Shown here: piece by piece, positions 9,444-18,193 of the stretch | How the letters are laid out: each line of letters starts with the position of its first letter | How positions within the stretch are numbered: the first letter of the stretch is position 1 | Origin: Opitutales bacterium | Lineage (GTDB): Bacteria > Verrucomicrobiota > Verrucomicrobiia > Opitutales > Coraliomargaritaceae | Assembly: GCA_030729385.1 (NCBI GenBank) | Contig: JANQXM010000013.1 | Span: 1 to 36,688 of the forward strand | Reading direction: 5' to 3' | DNA: 36,688 bases | The notes under the pieces: model-generated | The model's input: only the letters and a program-made list of their open reading frames with translations | Told to the model about the DNA's origin: nothing | Databases searched by the model: none | Made by a program: the position numbers and the translations under genes

Positions 9444-9830
9444 ATGAAAATTGAACGCGTCGAAATCATCACACGCAGCCTGTCCGGACGTTGTCCAAAT
9501 TGCGGTGGCTTCGGTATGTTCAAAAATTGGTTTCGCCTCAACAAGCGGTGCACCGATTGCGATATGCAGCTGGAAAAAGAGGAGTCCGGCTTCTACTTCG
9601 GCACCACCTCGATCGGTTACGTGCTCGCGATCATCATCGTCATCATTCCGATCTGTATACTCGCGGTGCTCGACAAGATCGGCATGTGGACCGGCGTCAC
9701 CATCGGTATAGTCGGTTCCATTTTGCTCTGTGTGCTCCTCTATCCGCTGCTACTCAGTTGGGTGATCATGAGCTACTTCGTCGTCTGCCCTCAGGAACTC
9801 CCTGAAAACACAACGGACGCAAAAGATTGA
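9444..9830 (+). CDS. DUF983 family zinc-ribbon membrane protein
   Basis: Function unknown. The 128-residue protein has an N-terminal zinc-ribbon-like pair of motifs (CPNCGG and CTDCDM, separated by about 18 residues), the family-typical EKEESGFYFGTT stretch, then two hydrophobic helices (roughly residues 55-75 and 82-108). This order matches the DUF983 family. The stop overlaps the region just before the next gene (start 9833), suggesting co-transcription. Confidence 0.85.
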   Translation: MKIERVEIITRSLSGRCPNCGGFGMFKNWFRLNKRCTDCDMQLEKEESGFYFGTTSIGYVLAIIIVIIPICILAVLDKIGMWTGVTIGIVGSILLCVLLYPLLLSWVIMSYFVVCPQELPENTTDAKD

Positions 9831-9832
9831 GC

Positions 9833-10705
9833 ATGCAAACACTCGATGCCAGTCAATGGCAGGCACGCGCAGCCATACATCTGGAGCGAGCTGTCAAATG
9901 GACGACTCCCTATCGTTCGCGTCGCGCTGAAAGCACGATGCACCCGGTCTATGATTTCCTATTTATCTACTACCGTTTCGCCCCTGCGCTTTTAGAGTAT
10001 TGGCACCCAGGGCTCGATGTAGTACTTGAGACCGACTCGTTCCCTCCTGGCTACAACGCAAAAGCCTACACCCTCGCCAACGGCCGTATCGCACTCGACC
10101 GCAGTAAGCTCGATTCGAAAACACGCAAACGCCTGCAATGGAGCCTCGATCTATGCCGCGCCGTCCGTAATCGCCCCGCCCAATTTGGCTGTTTCGGTAT
10201 GCACGAATGGGCGATGGTCTATCAAGGTGGTCCCGAAGGTCGCATCCGCCACGAGGGCACCTTACCGCTACGACTCCCGCAAAGCGAAATCGACGCCATC
10301 GTCGAAAGTCGCCCGATCTGCTGCAGCCACTTCGACGCCTTTCGTTTTTTTACTCAAACGGCGCTCGGATTCAACCGGCTCCAGCCCACGCAAGACAGCC
10401 GCATGGACAACGAACAACCCGGTTGCCTGCACACCAATATGGATCTCTACAAATGGACCGCGAAGTGCATGCCATGGGTCGGCACCGAACTGCTCTGGGA
10501 TACATTTGAATACGCCGTCGCCTGCCGCGAGATCGACATGCGCGCCAGCCCCTACGATTGCCGCCAACTCGGCTACACACCAATCCTTATCGAAACCTCG
10601 GAAGGTCGTGCTGAATACGAAGTCGAACAAGCCAAACTCGCCGAACAATCAACAGCACTCCGCAGCCGACTAATCGAAGCCTTGGAGTCTGTGCTTGCGA
10701 CGTAG
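9833..10705 (+). CDS. Conserved protein of a family often labelled 3-methyladenine DNA glycosylase
   Basis: The 290-residue protein (MQTLDASQWQARAA...) resembles an uncharacterised family in Actinobacteria and Verrucomicrobia with the blocks HPVYDFLFIYYRFAPALLEYWHPG, FGCFGMHEWAMVY, LPLRLPQSEID and CCSHFDAFRFFT. Databases often name it 3-methyladenine DNA glycosylase, but I see neither the helix-hairpin-helix of AlkA/Tag enzymes nor the MPG fold, so that label should be treated as unverified. The CCSHFDAFRF and HEWAMVY blocks could hold metal or catalytic residues (inference). A TTG at 9827 overlapping the DUF983 stop is an alternative start. Confidence in the family is good, in the function poor. 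Confidence 0.7.
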   Translation: MQTLDASQWQARAAIHLERAVKWTTPYRSRRAESTMHPVYDFLFIYYRFAPALLEYWHPGLDVVLETDSFPPGYNAKAYTLANGRIALDRSKLDSKTRKRLQWSLDLCRAVRNRPAQFGCFGMHEWAMVYQGGPEGRIRHEGTLPLRLPQSEIDAIVESRPICCSHFDAFRFFTQTALGFNRLQPTQDSRMDNEQPGCLHTNMDLYKWTAKCMPWVGTELLWDTFEYAVACREIDMRASPYDCRQLGYTPILIETSEGRAEYEVEQAKLAEQSTALRSRLIEALESVLAT

Positions 10706-10721
10706 TTGAGGCAGACGAGTT

Positions 10722-12494
10722 CTACTGAATGCGCGTGAAATGGATCTCACTGAGACCAGCAGCTTCAGTATCACCTTCGAGGCAGGAAACATTGATCGTA
10801 TAGCGACCGGCTTCTGGGAAATTCATCCAACCGATAGGATACTTTTGATACACGCTCGATGAAGCTTGTTGGTTTCGAATGGTCTCGCCGCCTTCAATGG
10901 CAACCTGCCATACGACACGACCTTCGCCAACATAGCTGAGATCAATGTGATACGTGCCTGGCACAGCGACATCGACCACCCATGTAGCGACACCATCTTC
11001 TTGCCAATCGATGACTTGCTTCATGTGTTTCCATTCGCCGAATTTCTCCATCCAACGATTCTTTTGAAGCTTGGCTCCTTTGGAGGTAGCAAAGTTAGCT
11101 CGGATGCTAGTTGTCATATTAGGATCGAGACCCCATGTAGAGTCGGACTCAGGAGTGCCTTCGACATCCAACTCGATAACAGACGCATATTTCTCCGGCG
11201 CAATCTGTGGGATGGAAATTTGAAGCCATCCATCTTTTGAAGTAAACTCAAGTGGCTGCACATCCTTCCCTGTCAACAAACGGGCAGCGGTGACTTCATT
11301 TTTCAAACCTGGAAGATAAAGTTCTCCTGAAGTAGGCCATTCGAAAACGGAGAGTTGCAGCGTATTGCCACGTAGCGTGACATCACCCCAAGGCAACGCA
11401 TGTTCGTATGGAGAAGGTCCGGCACCGTAAATAATGTTGGGATACTTTTTAATCCAAGCGCCCGATTTGCGCAGCGCATCGGCAGCATGCTCTGGCACAG
11501 AGCCATCCCCACGAGGACCGATATTCAACATATATGTGCCACCACGTGCAACGGTCGCAATGGTGCGGTGAAGAATCTCTTTCGCGGGTTTCCAGTTCTC
11601 ATCATACCAAGCATACGCCCAAGAATCATTCGTCGTATCGACGCTCTCCCACATGCCAGGAACTTTAACGAGCGGCACTTCCATATCACCAAGCGACTGA
11701 TAGTCGCCGAGATTATGTCCCGCACGACCAGAAACCAAAGCATTGGGTTGATTCTTATGCACGACAGCTACGAGTTGTTCGACATACTTCTTGGGCATAT
11801 TACCCGGCGTATCGAACCAGACGATTTCAATCGGGCCATACTCTGTCGTGATCTCTTCGACTTGTGGAAGACACTTTTCAATGAAGTAATCATCAAAAGT
11901 CTTTCGTTTACCTTTCTTGTCCTTCTCGGGGCCACGAAAACCTCCTGGATAGGTCCAATCTTGATTGTGTGAATAATAAAAACCAAATCCGATACCGAAC
12001 TCACGACAAGCCTCAGACAATTCTTTCATTGGGTCCCTACCCCACGGTGTGGAATCGGTGATATCAAAATCGCTCGACTTGGAATCATACATCGCAAAAC
12101 CGTCATGGTGCTTGCTGGTGATGATGATGTATTTCATGCCAGCATCGTATGCGAGCTTGGCGATGGCCTTGGCATCGAATTTAACTGGGTCAAAAGTCCC
12201 AGCCAGTTTCTTGTAATCACCTACCGAGATACCAGCCATACGCGGACTCATGATCCATTCGCCGATACCGTAATAAGTCTTACCATCGACATTGTTGCCC
12301 AACTGAGAGTAGAGCCCCCAGTGAATGAACATGGCGTAGTTGCCCTCATCAAAGAGCTGACCACGTTTGGCGTCTTCCGCACGAAGCTTAACGACGCTCT
12401 CACCCCATAATTCATCCATGCCTTGTTCAGCGTGGACTGCGTGAAAACTCAATGCTCCGAGGAGCCCGACTATAACGATATTTTTAATGGTCAT
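10722..12494 (-). CDS. Alpha-L-fucosidase, GH29 family, secreted
   Basis: Hydrolyses alpha-L-fucosyl ends of glycans such as algal or mucin fucans. The 590-residue precursor starts with a signal peptide (about MTIKNIVIVGLLGALSFHAVHA). The GH29 barrel is clear: FIHWGLYSQ, SKHHDGFAMYDS, GFYYSHNQDW and EIVWFDTPG, where the aspartate (about residue 228) is at the nucleophile position. A short GH29 C-terminal beta domain follows (about 370-450), and the last 140 residues form a further beta-rich region (YHIDLSYVGEGRVVW...) that may bind carbohydrate. It lies downstream of fucP on the same strand, separated by a terminator hairpin. Together they form a fucose scavenging pair; the catabolic genes (fucose dehydrogenase or isomerase) are not in the window. 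Confidence 0.93.
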   Translation of the reverse strand: MTIKNIVIVGLLGALSFHAVHAEQGMDELWGESVVKLRAEDAKRGQLFDEGNYAMFIHWGLYSQLGNNVDGKTYYGIGEWIMSPRMAGISVGDYKKLAGTFDPVKFDAKAIAKLAYDAGMKYIIITSKHHDGFAMYDSKSSDFDITDSTPWGRDPMKELSEACREFGIGFGFYYSHNQDWTYPGGFRGPEKDKKGKRKTFDDYFIEKCLPQVEEITTEYGPIEIVWFDTPGNMPKKYVEQLVAVVHKNQPNALVSGRAGHNLGDYQSLGDMEVPLVKVPGMWESVDTTNDSWAYAWYDENWKPAKEILHRTIATVARGGTYMLNIGPRGDGSVPEHAADALRKSGAWIKKYPNIIYGAGPSPYEHALPWGDVTLRGNTLQLSVFEWPTSGELYLPGLKNEVTAARLLTGKDVQPLEFTSKDGWLQISIPQIAPEKYASVIELDVEGTPESDSTWGLDPNMTTSIRANFATSKGAKLQKNRWMEKFGEWKHMKQVIDWQEDGVATWVVDVAVPGTYHIDLSYVGEGRVVWQVAIEGGETIRNQQASSSVYQKYPIGWMNFPEAGRYTINVSCLEGDTEAAGLSEIHFTRIQ

Positions 12495-12525
12495 ACTAAC
12501 AGGTGGGAAATCTTAAGAAATAAAA

Positions 12526-12558
12526 TACCCCGTCGCGCCCATGGGCAACGACGGGGTA
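12526..12558 (-). terminator. Rho-independent terminator between fucP and the fucosidase gene
   Basis: Perfect 10-bp stem (12526-12535 with 12549-12558) around a 13-base loop that itself contains CCCATGGG. Read on the minus strand the stem is followed by a T-rich run (TTTTATTTCTT). It lies after the fucP stop and 31 bases before the fucosidase start, so it would end or attenuate fucP transcripts and partly uncouple the two genes. Confidence 0.85.
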
Positions 12559-12591
12559 TAGAAATTAGATTATGATGAAGTGTTCTTCAAT

Positions 12592-14082
12592 TTATGCTGC
12601 TACGGCTTTAGCTTTGGCACGCATCGCGACCACGCCGTAAATTGCGATGATGATGAAGCAAAGAACGACGAGGAAGAAAGATCCACGAGTCGCTGTCGTG
12701 CCCATGAAGCTATCCAAGTCAAGAACTTGACCTTGGAAACGAGTCATAAAGACACCACCCACAATCGCGAAGATAAGACCGGCAGAACCGAGCTTGGCAT
12801 CTTCGCCGACACCATCAAGCGCGAGGCCATAAATGGTCGGGAACATCAGAGACATACATGCGGAGATCAGAACAAGTGAGTAGAGACCTGTCAGACCTTG
12901 TAGATAGATCGCACCTAGCGTGAAGACGATTGCACCAGCACTCAACAGAAGGAGTAATTTGCTTGGAGCGATATACTTCAGGAAGAATGTGCAAACAAAA
13001 CGGCTGCAAAGGAAGATCACCATCGCCATGATGTTGAAGTTCTGGGCAGTCGCTTTATCGATGCCCAATTCATTTTCAGCATATTGAATGATGAAGGTCC
13101 AAGTCATGATTTGAGCACCCACATAGAAAGTTTGTGCAATCACACCACCGACATACATCGGATTAGTGAAGAGTCGTTTTACCGTGCGTCCAAAGTGCAC
13201 ATCATGATCCGCGTCAGGTGGGCTGGTATGCGGAAGCTTCGTAACGGCAAAGACCACTAAGACGACCAAGACAATACAACCAATTGCGGTGTAGGGCATG
13301 GCAACAAGCTTAAGGTCATTTTGCTGCAACTCGCGGTGAGTCATCCCTTGGAAGCTTTCGATTTCACCGTCCTTAAAGTCTTGCAGTGCGGTCGCTGGTG
13401 CATCGACACCCTTTTCCATCACATATGCCTTCACGTTCTCGTCGTTCACACGCTCGCGTGGCTTGGACTGAAGAAAAGAAGGAATGTTATACTCCATTTG
13501 AACGACTTCAGCAGTTGCCATATCGGCAGCGTAACCGTTGACGTCATTCTTAAAGTCTTCCACCTGAATAGCAGAGAGAATAACTGTGCCGGCAATGAAC
13601 ATACCGGTCAACGAACCCATAGGATTGAAAGCTTGAGCCAAATTCAAACGGCGTGTGGCTGTTTCCGGCGGTCCCATCGAGAGGATGAAAGGATTGGCAG
13701 TCGTTTCGAGGAAAGCCAAACCGAAGGTCAAGATGTAGAGAGCGATAATGAACAAGTTGAAATTCGCACCTGCTGCGGCGGGAATTGAAAGTAGCGCGCC
13801 AGCAGCATAGAGCGACAAACCAACGATAATACCCATTTTATAAGAAAAACGGCGAATGAAAATCGCGGCAGGAAGCGCCATCGTGGCATAACCACCATAG
13901 AAAGCCATTTGCACCCAAGTGCTTTGAGCATTCGTGATAACGAATACATCCTTAAAAACGGCAACGAGTGGATTAGTCACGTCATTGGCAAACCCCCAAA
14001 GGGAGAACAATGTCGTCACAAGAATGAACGAAAGCAGATACTTACGTGGGATTACGGGGGTATTGTTGGAATCGGTGGTCAT
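12592..14082 (-). CDS. fucP: L-fucose:H+ symporter-type MFS permease
   Basis: Inner-membrane importer of the FucP branch of the major facilitator superfamily. The 496-residue protein begins with the FucP-like first helix (LVTTLFSLWGFANDVTNPL), has the helix 4-5 block FGLAFLETTANPFIL and LNLAQAFNPMGSLTGMF typical of FucP/GlcP sugar permeases, and about 12 hydrophobic segments. An unusually long hydrophilic insertion of about 90 residues (roughly 190-265) lies between helices 6 and 7, a feature also found in related verrucomicrobial and Bacteroidetes permeases. The substrate is inferred from family resemblance and from the adjoining fucosidase. A candidate promoter and palindromic operator lie upstream at 14133-14157. 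Confidence 0.88.
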   Translation of the reverse strand: MTTDSNNTPVIPRKYLLSFILVTTLFSLWGFANDVTNPLVAVFKDVFVITNAQSTWVQMAFYGGYATMALPAAIFIRRFSYKMGIIVGLSLYAAGALLSIPAAAGANFNLFIIALYILTFGLAFLETTANPFILSMGPPETATRRLNLAQAFNPMGSLTGMFIAGTVILSAIQVEDFKNDVNGYAADMATAEVVQMEYNIPSFLQSKPRERVNDENVKAYVMEKGVDAPATALQDFKDGEIESFQGMTHRELQQNDLKLVAMPYTAIGCIVLVVLVVFAVTKLPHTSPPDADHDVHFGRTVKRLFTNPMYVGGVIAQTFYVGAQIMTWTFIIQYAENELGIDKATAQNFNIMAMVIFLCSRFVCTFFLKYIAPSKLLLLLSAGAIVFTLGAIYLQGLTGLYSLVLISACMSLMFPTIYGLALDGVGEDAKLGSAGLIFAIVGGVFMTRFQGQVLDLDSFMGTTATRGSFFLVVLCFIIIAIYGVVAMRAKAKAVAA

Positions 14083-14132
14083 AATTACTGATTAGTGATC
14101 AAGCAGTGTTAAGTTTTTCAGTGTAACAGGAT

Positions 14133-14157
14133 ATTATACTAAGTGAATACTGTATTC
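14133..14157 (-). promoter_or_regulatory. Candidate fucP promoter -10 box with palindromic operator
   Basis: On the minus strand a TATAAT box (14138-14133) lies about 50 bases before the fucP start. Immediately upstream, at 14145-14157, is a perfect 13-base palindrome gaatactgtattc, sitting where a repressor would block the -35 region. No good -35 match is visible, which would fit an activator- or repressor-controlled promoter. The regulator is not in the window. Confidence 0.5.
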
Positions 14158-14284
14158 GCGGGATTGGAGCCAACGAAGCGATGAATGCATCATATTAACA
14201 TGCCCGCGTAAATTTAAAAATTCGCGAGGATGAGTCATAGCTAGCAATCATCCACGTCTTCTCGATCGTCTCCCAATAATATGC

Positions 14285-14371
14285 AAAAGCGCCACTCAGG
14301 TGAGAGACACAGCCTGCCAAGCCCCTCCGTTTTAATTGTCTTCCTCTGCTTTGGTATGGAGAAGTGGCAGA
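14285..14371 (+). repeat. Upstream copy of the tRNA-Ser 5' region (tRNA remnant)
   Basis: This segment matches 14471-14556 with few differences; the last 48 bases (14324-14371) are identical to 14509-14556. The identical part ends 14 bases into the tRNA-Ser gene (GGAGAAGTGGCAGA), after which the sequence diverges into hairpins (for example CCCAGAGG 14404-14411 with CCTCTGGG 14443-14450). It looks like a partial, decayed duplicate of the tRNA gene with its upstream flank. The rest of 14083-14542 holds no convincing gene. Confidence 0.8.
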
Positions 14372-14470
14372 CGTAGCGCGACAGCGCGAAGATGGTGAAT
14401 CCTCCCAGAGGATTTGCCCCGAAGGGGTGAGAGAATGGGTGCCCTCTGGGCAATGATCGAACAATGGCCG

Positions 14471-14542
14471 AAAAGGCCACTCAGATCATAGACAAAGCTT
14501 GCCAAGCTCCTCCGTTTTAATTGTCTTCCTCTGCTTTGGTAT

Positions 14543-14556
<14 letters not shown>
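14471..14556 (+). repeat. Second copy of the direct repeat, running into the intact tRNA-Ser
   Basis: Partner of 14285-14371, offset by 185 bases. It contains the immediate upstream flank of the functional tRNA (from CCTCCGTTTTAATTG) and its first 14 bases. Confidence 0.8.
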
Positions 14557-14649
<93 letters not shown>

Positions 14650-14761
14650 CAAGGGCGGTCAGAAAGAGGAGATGCGAACCACTGGGTTCGACGGAAGGAG
14701 CAAATGCGACTGGAGATGGGACACCAAAGGTGGTCGCGCAGCGATTTTGCGCAGCAAAACC

Positions 14762-14797
14762 AATCCCTCCTTCTCCGCCATTTAAGGCGCAGCCGCA
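14762..14797 (+). repeat. tRNA-Ser 3' end plus flank, second copy (orphan)
   Basis: Exact partner of 14614-14649, without a complete tRNA in front. The 112 bases between the copies contain small hairpins (CGAACC/GGTTCG near 14674-14689) and a GGTGGTCGCGCAGCGAT stretch reminiscent of GGTGGCTCGCGCAGCGAT at 4283-4300. No gene is seen in 14633-14924. Confidence 0.85.
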
Positions 14798-14843
14798 AAA
14801 GGGCAGTTAGAAGGAGGAGAACGAAGGGTCTACACCAAAATTT

Positions 14844-14908
14844 GTAGCCACGGCTCTCTGTGCCGTATCATCTCACCATTCGAAAACGTCACTGAGTGAC
14901 GTTGCTAC
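14844..14908. repeat. REP-like inverted pair with GTAG / CTAC ends
   Basis: GTAG (14844-14847) is followed by a small hairpin (ACGGC 14850-14854 with GCCGT 14862-14866). A second hairpin (AACGTCACT 14885-14893 with AGTGACGTT 14895-14903) is followed by CTAC (14905-14908). The outer TGTAGC / GCTACA arms are complementary. This is the arrangement of two REP sequences in inverted orientation. Confidence 0.55.
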
Positions 14909-14924
14909 ATATAACGCACTAAAC

Positions 14925-14955
14925 AAAAAAGGCGCCCCGCAATGGGACGCCTTTT
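14925..14955 (-). terminator. Rho-independent terminator downstream of the greA-fusion gene
   Basis: Arms AAAAGGCG.CCC (left, from 14927) and GGG.CGCCTTTT (to 14955) pair with one internal mismatch; on the minus strand the hairpin ends in a run of six T. It starts 20 bases after the stop of the greA-fusion gene. Confidence 0.88.
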
Positions 14956-14975
14956 GATAAACTTTTTGCGGATGA

Positions 14976-16835
14976 CTATTTCCTATCCAACCAGCGCTTG
15001 ATGCTGAGGATGGTCCAGTCTTCCTTGTTGCCACCGATCTTCGTTGTGACGGTATCACCCTTTTCCTTGCCCAAGAGCTGCTGCGCAAGTGGCGTTTTAT
15101 AGGAAAGGATATCGTGCTTAGGATCGGAATCCCATGCACCGAGAATCGAGTACTTGAAGGTTTTACCAGTCGAGCCTTCTTTAAGCTCAACGATACAACC
15201 GATACCCACATTTTCGGTGGTGGCGTCAGTGAAGTCTGTGATACGTGCGCGAGACAGATCGACCTCAAGCTCGTTCTTACGAGAAAGCAGCATGTCTTGG
15301 TCCTGACGGGCCATCTTATACTCCGAATTCTCCTTCAAATCACCATGATCACGTGCGATGGAAATGGCTTCCTTATTCTCAGGGATCTTCGTGCTAAGCA
15401 ATTCTTCGTATTCCGCTTTCGAGCGATTGAAGCTTTCTTGCGAAACGATGAGCGCATCTTCCTCAGATGTGGAAGCGGCTTCACCAGCCAACAGGCTCTG
15501 GATGGTTGGGAATTTCTTAATGAATCGAGCAAGCAAGGACTTCTTGGTCAAATCCTCGAAGCCTTGATTGAGCAAGAGTGTTTGAGCTAGATCGCTTGCA
15601 GTCTCAACATTGGCATCAGCCAAGAGGTCGGGAATGAGGTCGGTATCATCACTCAACAAGTCAGCCAGTGGGATACGGCGTGTGCTTGCATTTTGCAAGG
15701 CTTCGTAGTCGATCGCATAGAACATCGCAGCTAGGAGGCGCGGTGTAACCAATGGTTCGATGATGGAAGCATACTTCTTAGAGTGGCGGTTCTTAACGAC
15801 CCAGAAAAGAAGTGGTCCTTTTATGGTTTGCTCGTTGAGCCAGCGGTTGAGGCAGTAGCTAATACGCTCGTCCAACTCTTGCTCCAGCATAAAGTTGATA
15901 CTCTCACTGGTGAATTTACCGCTGGAATTGCGGAGCAAGTCTTCAACCATTTGCTGCCACTTGTCTGGATAAGTGCGGCGAATCAAATCAAGATAACGCT
16001 TGAAGTAAGTCGCAGGCAATTCAGCTGCGAGTTCGGAGTAATCGTTAGTTGAATCGAGGATCGATGCAGACGATGGCTCCAAGATTTCAACGTCCTCGTG
16101 CAAGTCGCGAGCAAGGTTGTTACGCACCCAAACACCATGCAAGCGGTCTGCTTGGCTGAGGCTTTTGGCATTGGCGATCGCATCGGTCAGCTCAGCAAGA
16201 ATCTCAGGCATTTCTTCGCGAACCACGGAAATGTTTTCGGAAAGCGCGTAAAGCTTCTCTCCGAGGAGGATCTTTTGCTTAGAATTCTTCGTGGCGTGGA
16301 ATTGCTCGAGGATTTCTTCCTCTGGCTTCACTGGCTCGTCGCGGTAAATATAAGGGTCTGACTTTTTGATCGGAGCACCAATACGTGGGTCAACCACCAA
16401 TACCTTCTTAGTCGCGGTCCACCACTTCTTGTATTTGATCGGACCGATGACACGAGCCAAGTTTCGCTCGATCTCAGACGCCATCATAGTCTGGCTTTCG
16501 GATGATTTCAGGATGTCGCAGATCAAGTCAGCTGGGCGCTTCTTAATCATTTCCTCGATAACATCAGGCTCGGTGCGTGAACGCACGAGAACATCATCCG
16601 GCTTAAGGATGTCTAATTTATCGACACAAAATGCAGGTGCCATAGCATGGCCGTCCTTACCTTCTTCAAAGTCGATGATCAAACGATCAGCGGCTTCGTC
16701 GTAGTCTACGATTTTACCGAAACCCCAGCTGCGGTGTAGGCAAAAGTTGCCAGCAGACATGGTTTCAAGCTTCGCGCGAAACGGAGCTAGTTTTGGATTT
16801 TTCTCAATGAGAGCGTCAATTGCCTCTTTATTCAT
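14976..16835 (-). CDS. greA: GreA-type transcript cleavage factor with long N-terminal region
   Basis: Rescues backtracked RNA polymerase by stimulating transcript cleavage. Of 619 residues only the last 150 are GreA: a coiled coil (about 475-545, with EELLSTKIPENKEAI and DHGDLKENSEYKMARQDQ, which carries the acidic tip residues) and the C-terminal globular FKBP-like domain (VELKEGSTGKTFKYSILG, PLAQQLLGKEKGDTVT). The first 460 residues are a helical region of unknown role; a small beta-like start (CLHRSWGFGKIVDYDEAADRLIIDFE) could be an SH3/Tudor-like module. Standard GreA is about 158 residues. Chlamydial GreA is also a long fusion, so this seems a PVC-group trait. It is divergently transcribed from rsmB and ends at a strong terminator. 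Confidence 0.9.
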   Translation of the reverse strand: MNKEAIDALIEKNPKLAPFRAKLETMSAGNFCLHRSWGFGKIVDYDEAADRLIIDFEEGKDGHAMAPAFCVDKLDILKPDDVLVRSRTEPDVIEEMIKKRPADLICDILKSSESQTMMASEIERNLARVIGPIKYKKWWTATKKVLVVDPRIGAPIKKSDPYIYRDEPVKPEEEILEQFHATKNSKQKILLGEKLYALSENISVVREEMPEILAELTDAIANAKSLSQADRLHGVWVRNNLARDLHEDVEILEPSSASILDSTNDYSELAAELPATYFKRYLDLIRRTYPDKWQQMVEDLLRNSSGKFTSESINFMLEQELDERISYCLNRWLNEQTIKGPLLFWVVKNRHSKKYASIIEPLVTPRLLAAMFYAIDYEALQNASTRRIPLADLLSDDTDLIPDLLADANVETASDLAQTLLLNQGFEDLTKKSLLARFIKKFPTIQSLLAGEAASTSEEDALIVSQESFNRSKAEYEELLSTKIPENKEAISIARDHGDLKENSEYKMARQDQDMLLSRKNELEVDLSRARITDFTDATTENVGIGCIVELKEGSTGKTFKYSILGAWDSDPKHDILSYKTPLAQQLLGKEKGDTVTTKIGGNKEDWTILSIKRWLDRK

Positions 16836-16895
16836 AATAGATTGCGAATGTGGTTCTTATTCGTAAACGATGAACTATGCACAGTTTCTATACCA

Positions 16896-18188
16896 ATGAG
16901 AAGTATTAAGTTAAATTTATCAAAACAGTCTACAACGGGCTGGGATGGAGCCGTAATCTTGCTAGAAGGTTACTTCTCCGAAAACCTGAAAGCCAACCAG
17001 CTACTGGAACGCCTACCGGACTCCTTCCAAGGCGACCGCAGAGCGATTTGCCAATCCCTTTTCCTCGGGGCACTACGCCACGGACACGGCGTAGAGGTGG
17101 CTCTAGAGCCATTAGTCCGCAAACAACCGAGGTCGCTCGTGAAGGCGATCTTAATGGTCGCTGGCTACGAAATGATCGCCGCGGATGCTGAAAAAATGCC
17201 AAAAATCGTCCATCACGCGGTCGAGAGAGGCAAAAATATCGTAGCTAAATCGGAGCTAGGCTTTCTCAATGCCGTGCTCCGCAAACTACCGAATAGCCTC
17301 TTAAAGCTACAGGAATCAAACGACACTGCCGGTAAATACAGCCATCCGAGATGGTTGGTAAAGCGCTGGAATACCGAATTTGGTAAAGAAACCACGGTGC
17401 AATTGCTGCAATGGGATCAGGGTATTCCCGCCACATACTTAAAACTCTACAACATTCCGGACACGATTCCGATTGGTCTCGAAGCCACTCCGTGGCCGCA
17501 TTTCTACAAAGCGACCGAAAATGCTTCCTGGAACGAGGATCTTCGCCCTCTTCTTAATAAGGGAGATGCCTACGCAAAGGATCCCTCAACACGGATCGCC
17601 CCTGCCCTGCTCGCGCCACAGCCCGGCGAGTCCGTGCTCGACCTCTGTGCCGCACCCGGCGGTAAAGCCTTCGACCTCGCCCATGCCATGCAACGCCAAG
17701 GGCAAATCGTCGCGGTCGATCTACCCGGTAATCGCATCCATCGACTCAAGGAAAACCTGAGCTCCCTTCAATCCGACGCACTCACGTGCCCAGTAGTCGA
17801 AAAGGACGTGCTTGCATTGACCTCCGCAGACCTTGAAGCCAAAGGTCTGCCACCACTTTACGATGCCGTCATGTTGGACGCGCCGTGTTCTAATACTGGT
17901 GTGATCCAGCGCCGCACCGACGTGAAATGGCGCTTAGATACCAGCGACATCGATAGTTGCGCTCAACTCCAAGCCGATCTGCTCAAAGCTGCGGCAAGTT
18001 TCGTCAAAGTCGGCGGTCGACTCGTTTACAGCACCTGCAGTATCGAAAAAGCCGAAAACGAGGACGTCGTGACAGCTTTCCTACAATCTCCAGAAGGTCA
18101 GCCGTTCGAACTGAAGGAAGGCCAACAAAGCCTCCCATGGGAAAGTGGACACGATGGCGCGGGCGCTTTCTTATTGATTCGCAAGTAA
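16896..18188 (+). CDS. rsmB: 16S rRNA (cytosine-967-C5)-methyltransferase family protein
   Basis: RNA m5C methyltransferase of the NOL1/NOP2/Sun family. The 430-residue protein has an N-terminal NusB-like RNA-binding domain (AICQSLFLGALRHG, AILMVAGYEMI, HHAVERGKNI, FLNAVLRKL), then the SAM site LDLCAAPGGKAFDLA, DAPCSNTGV with cysteine about 331 and STCSIEKAENEDVV with cysteine about 381 (catalytic pair). The NusB domain supports RsmB rather than RsmF. The ATG at 16896 was preferred to one at 16842 because the intervening codons overlap the greA leader and look non-coding. The frequent partner genes (fmt, def) are not here. Confidence 0.88.
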   Translation: MRSIKLNLSKQSTTGWDGAVILLEGYFSENLKANQLLERLPDSFQGDRRAICQSLFLGALRHGHGVEVALEPLVRKQPRSLVKAILMVAGYEMIAADAEKMPKIVHHAVERGKNIVAKSELGFLNAVLRKLPNSLLKLQESNDTAGKYSHPRWLVKRWNTEFGKETTVQLLQWDQGIPATYLKLYNIPDTIPIGLEATPWPHFYKATENASWNEDLRPLLNKGDAYAKDPSTRIAPALLAPQPGESVLDLCAAPGGKAFDLAHAMQRQGQIVAVDLPGNRIHRLKENLSSLQSDALTCPVVEKDVLALTSADLEAKGLPPLYDAVMLDAPCSNTGVIQRRTDVKWRLDTSDIDSCAQLQADLLKAAASFVKVGGRLVYSTCSIEKAENEDVVTAFLQSPEGQPFELKEGQQSLPWESGHDGAGAFLLIRK

Positions 18189-18193
18189 ACGAA

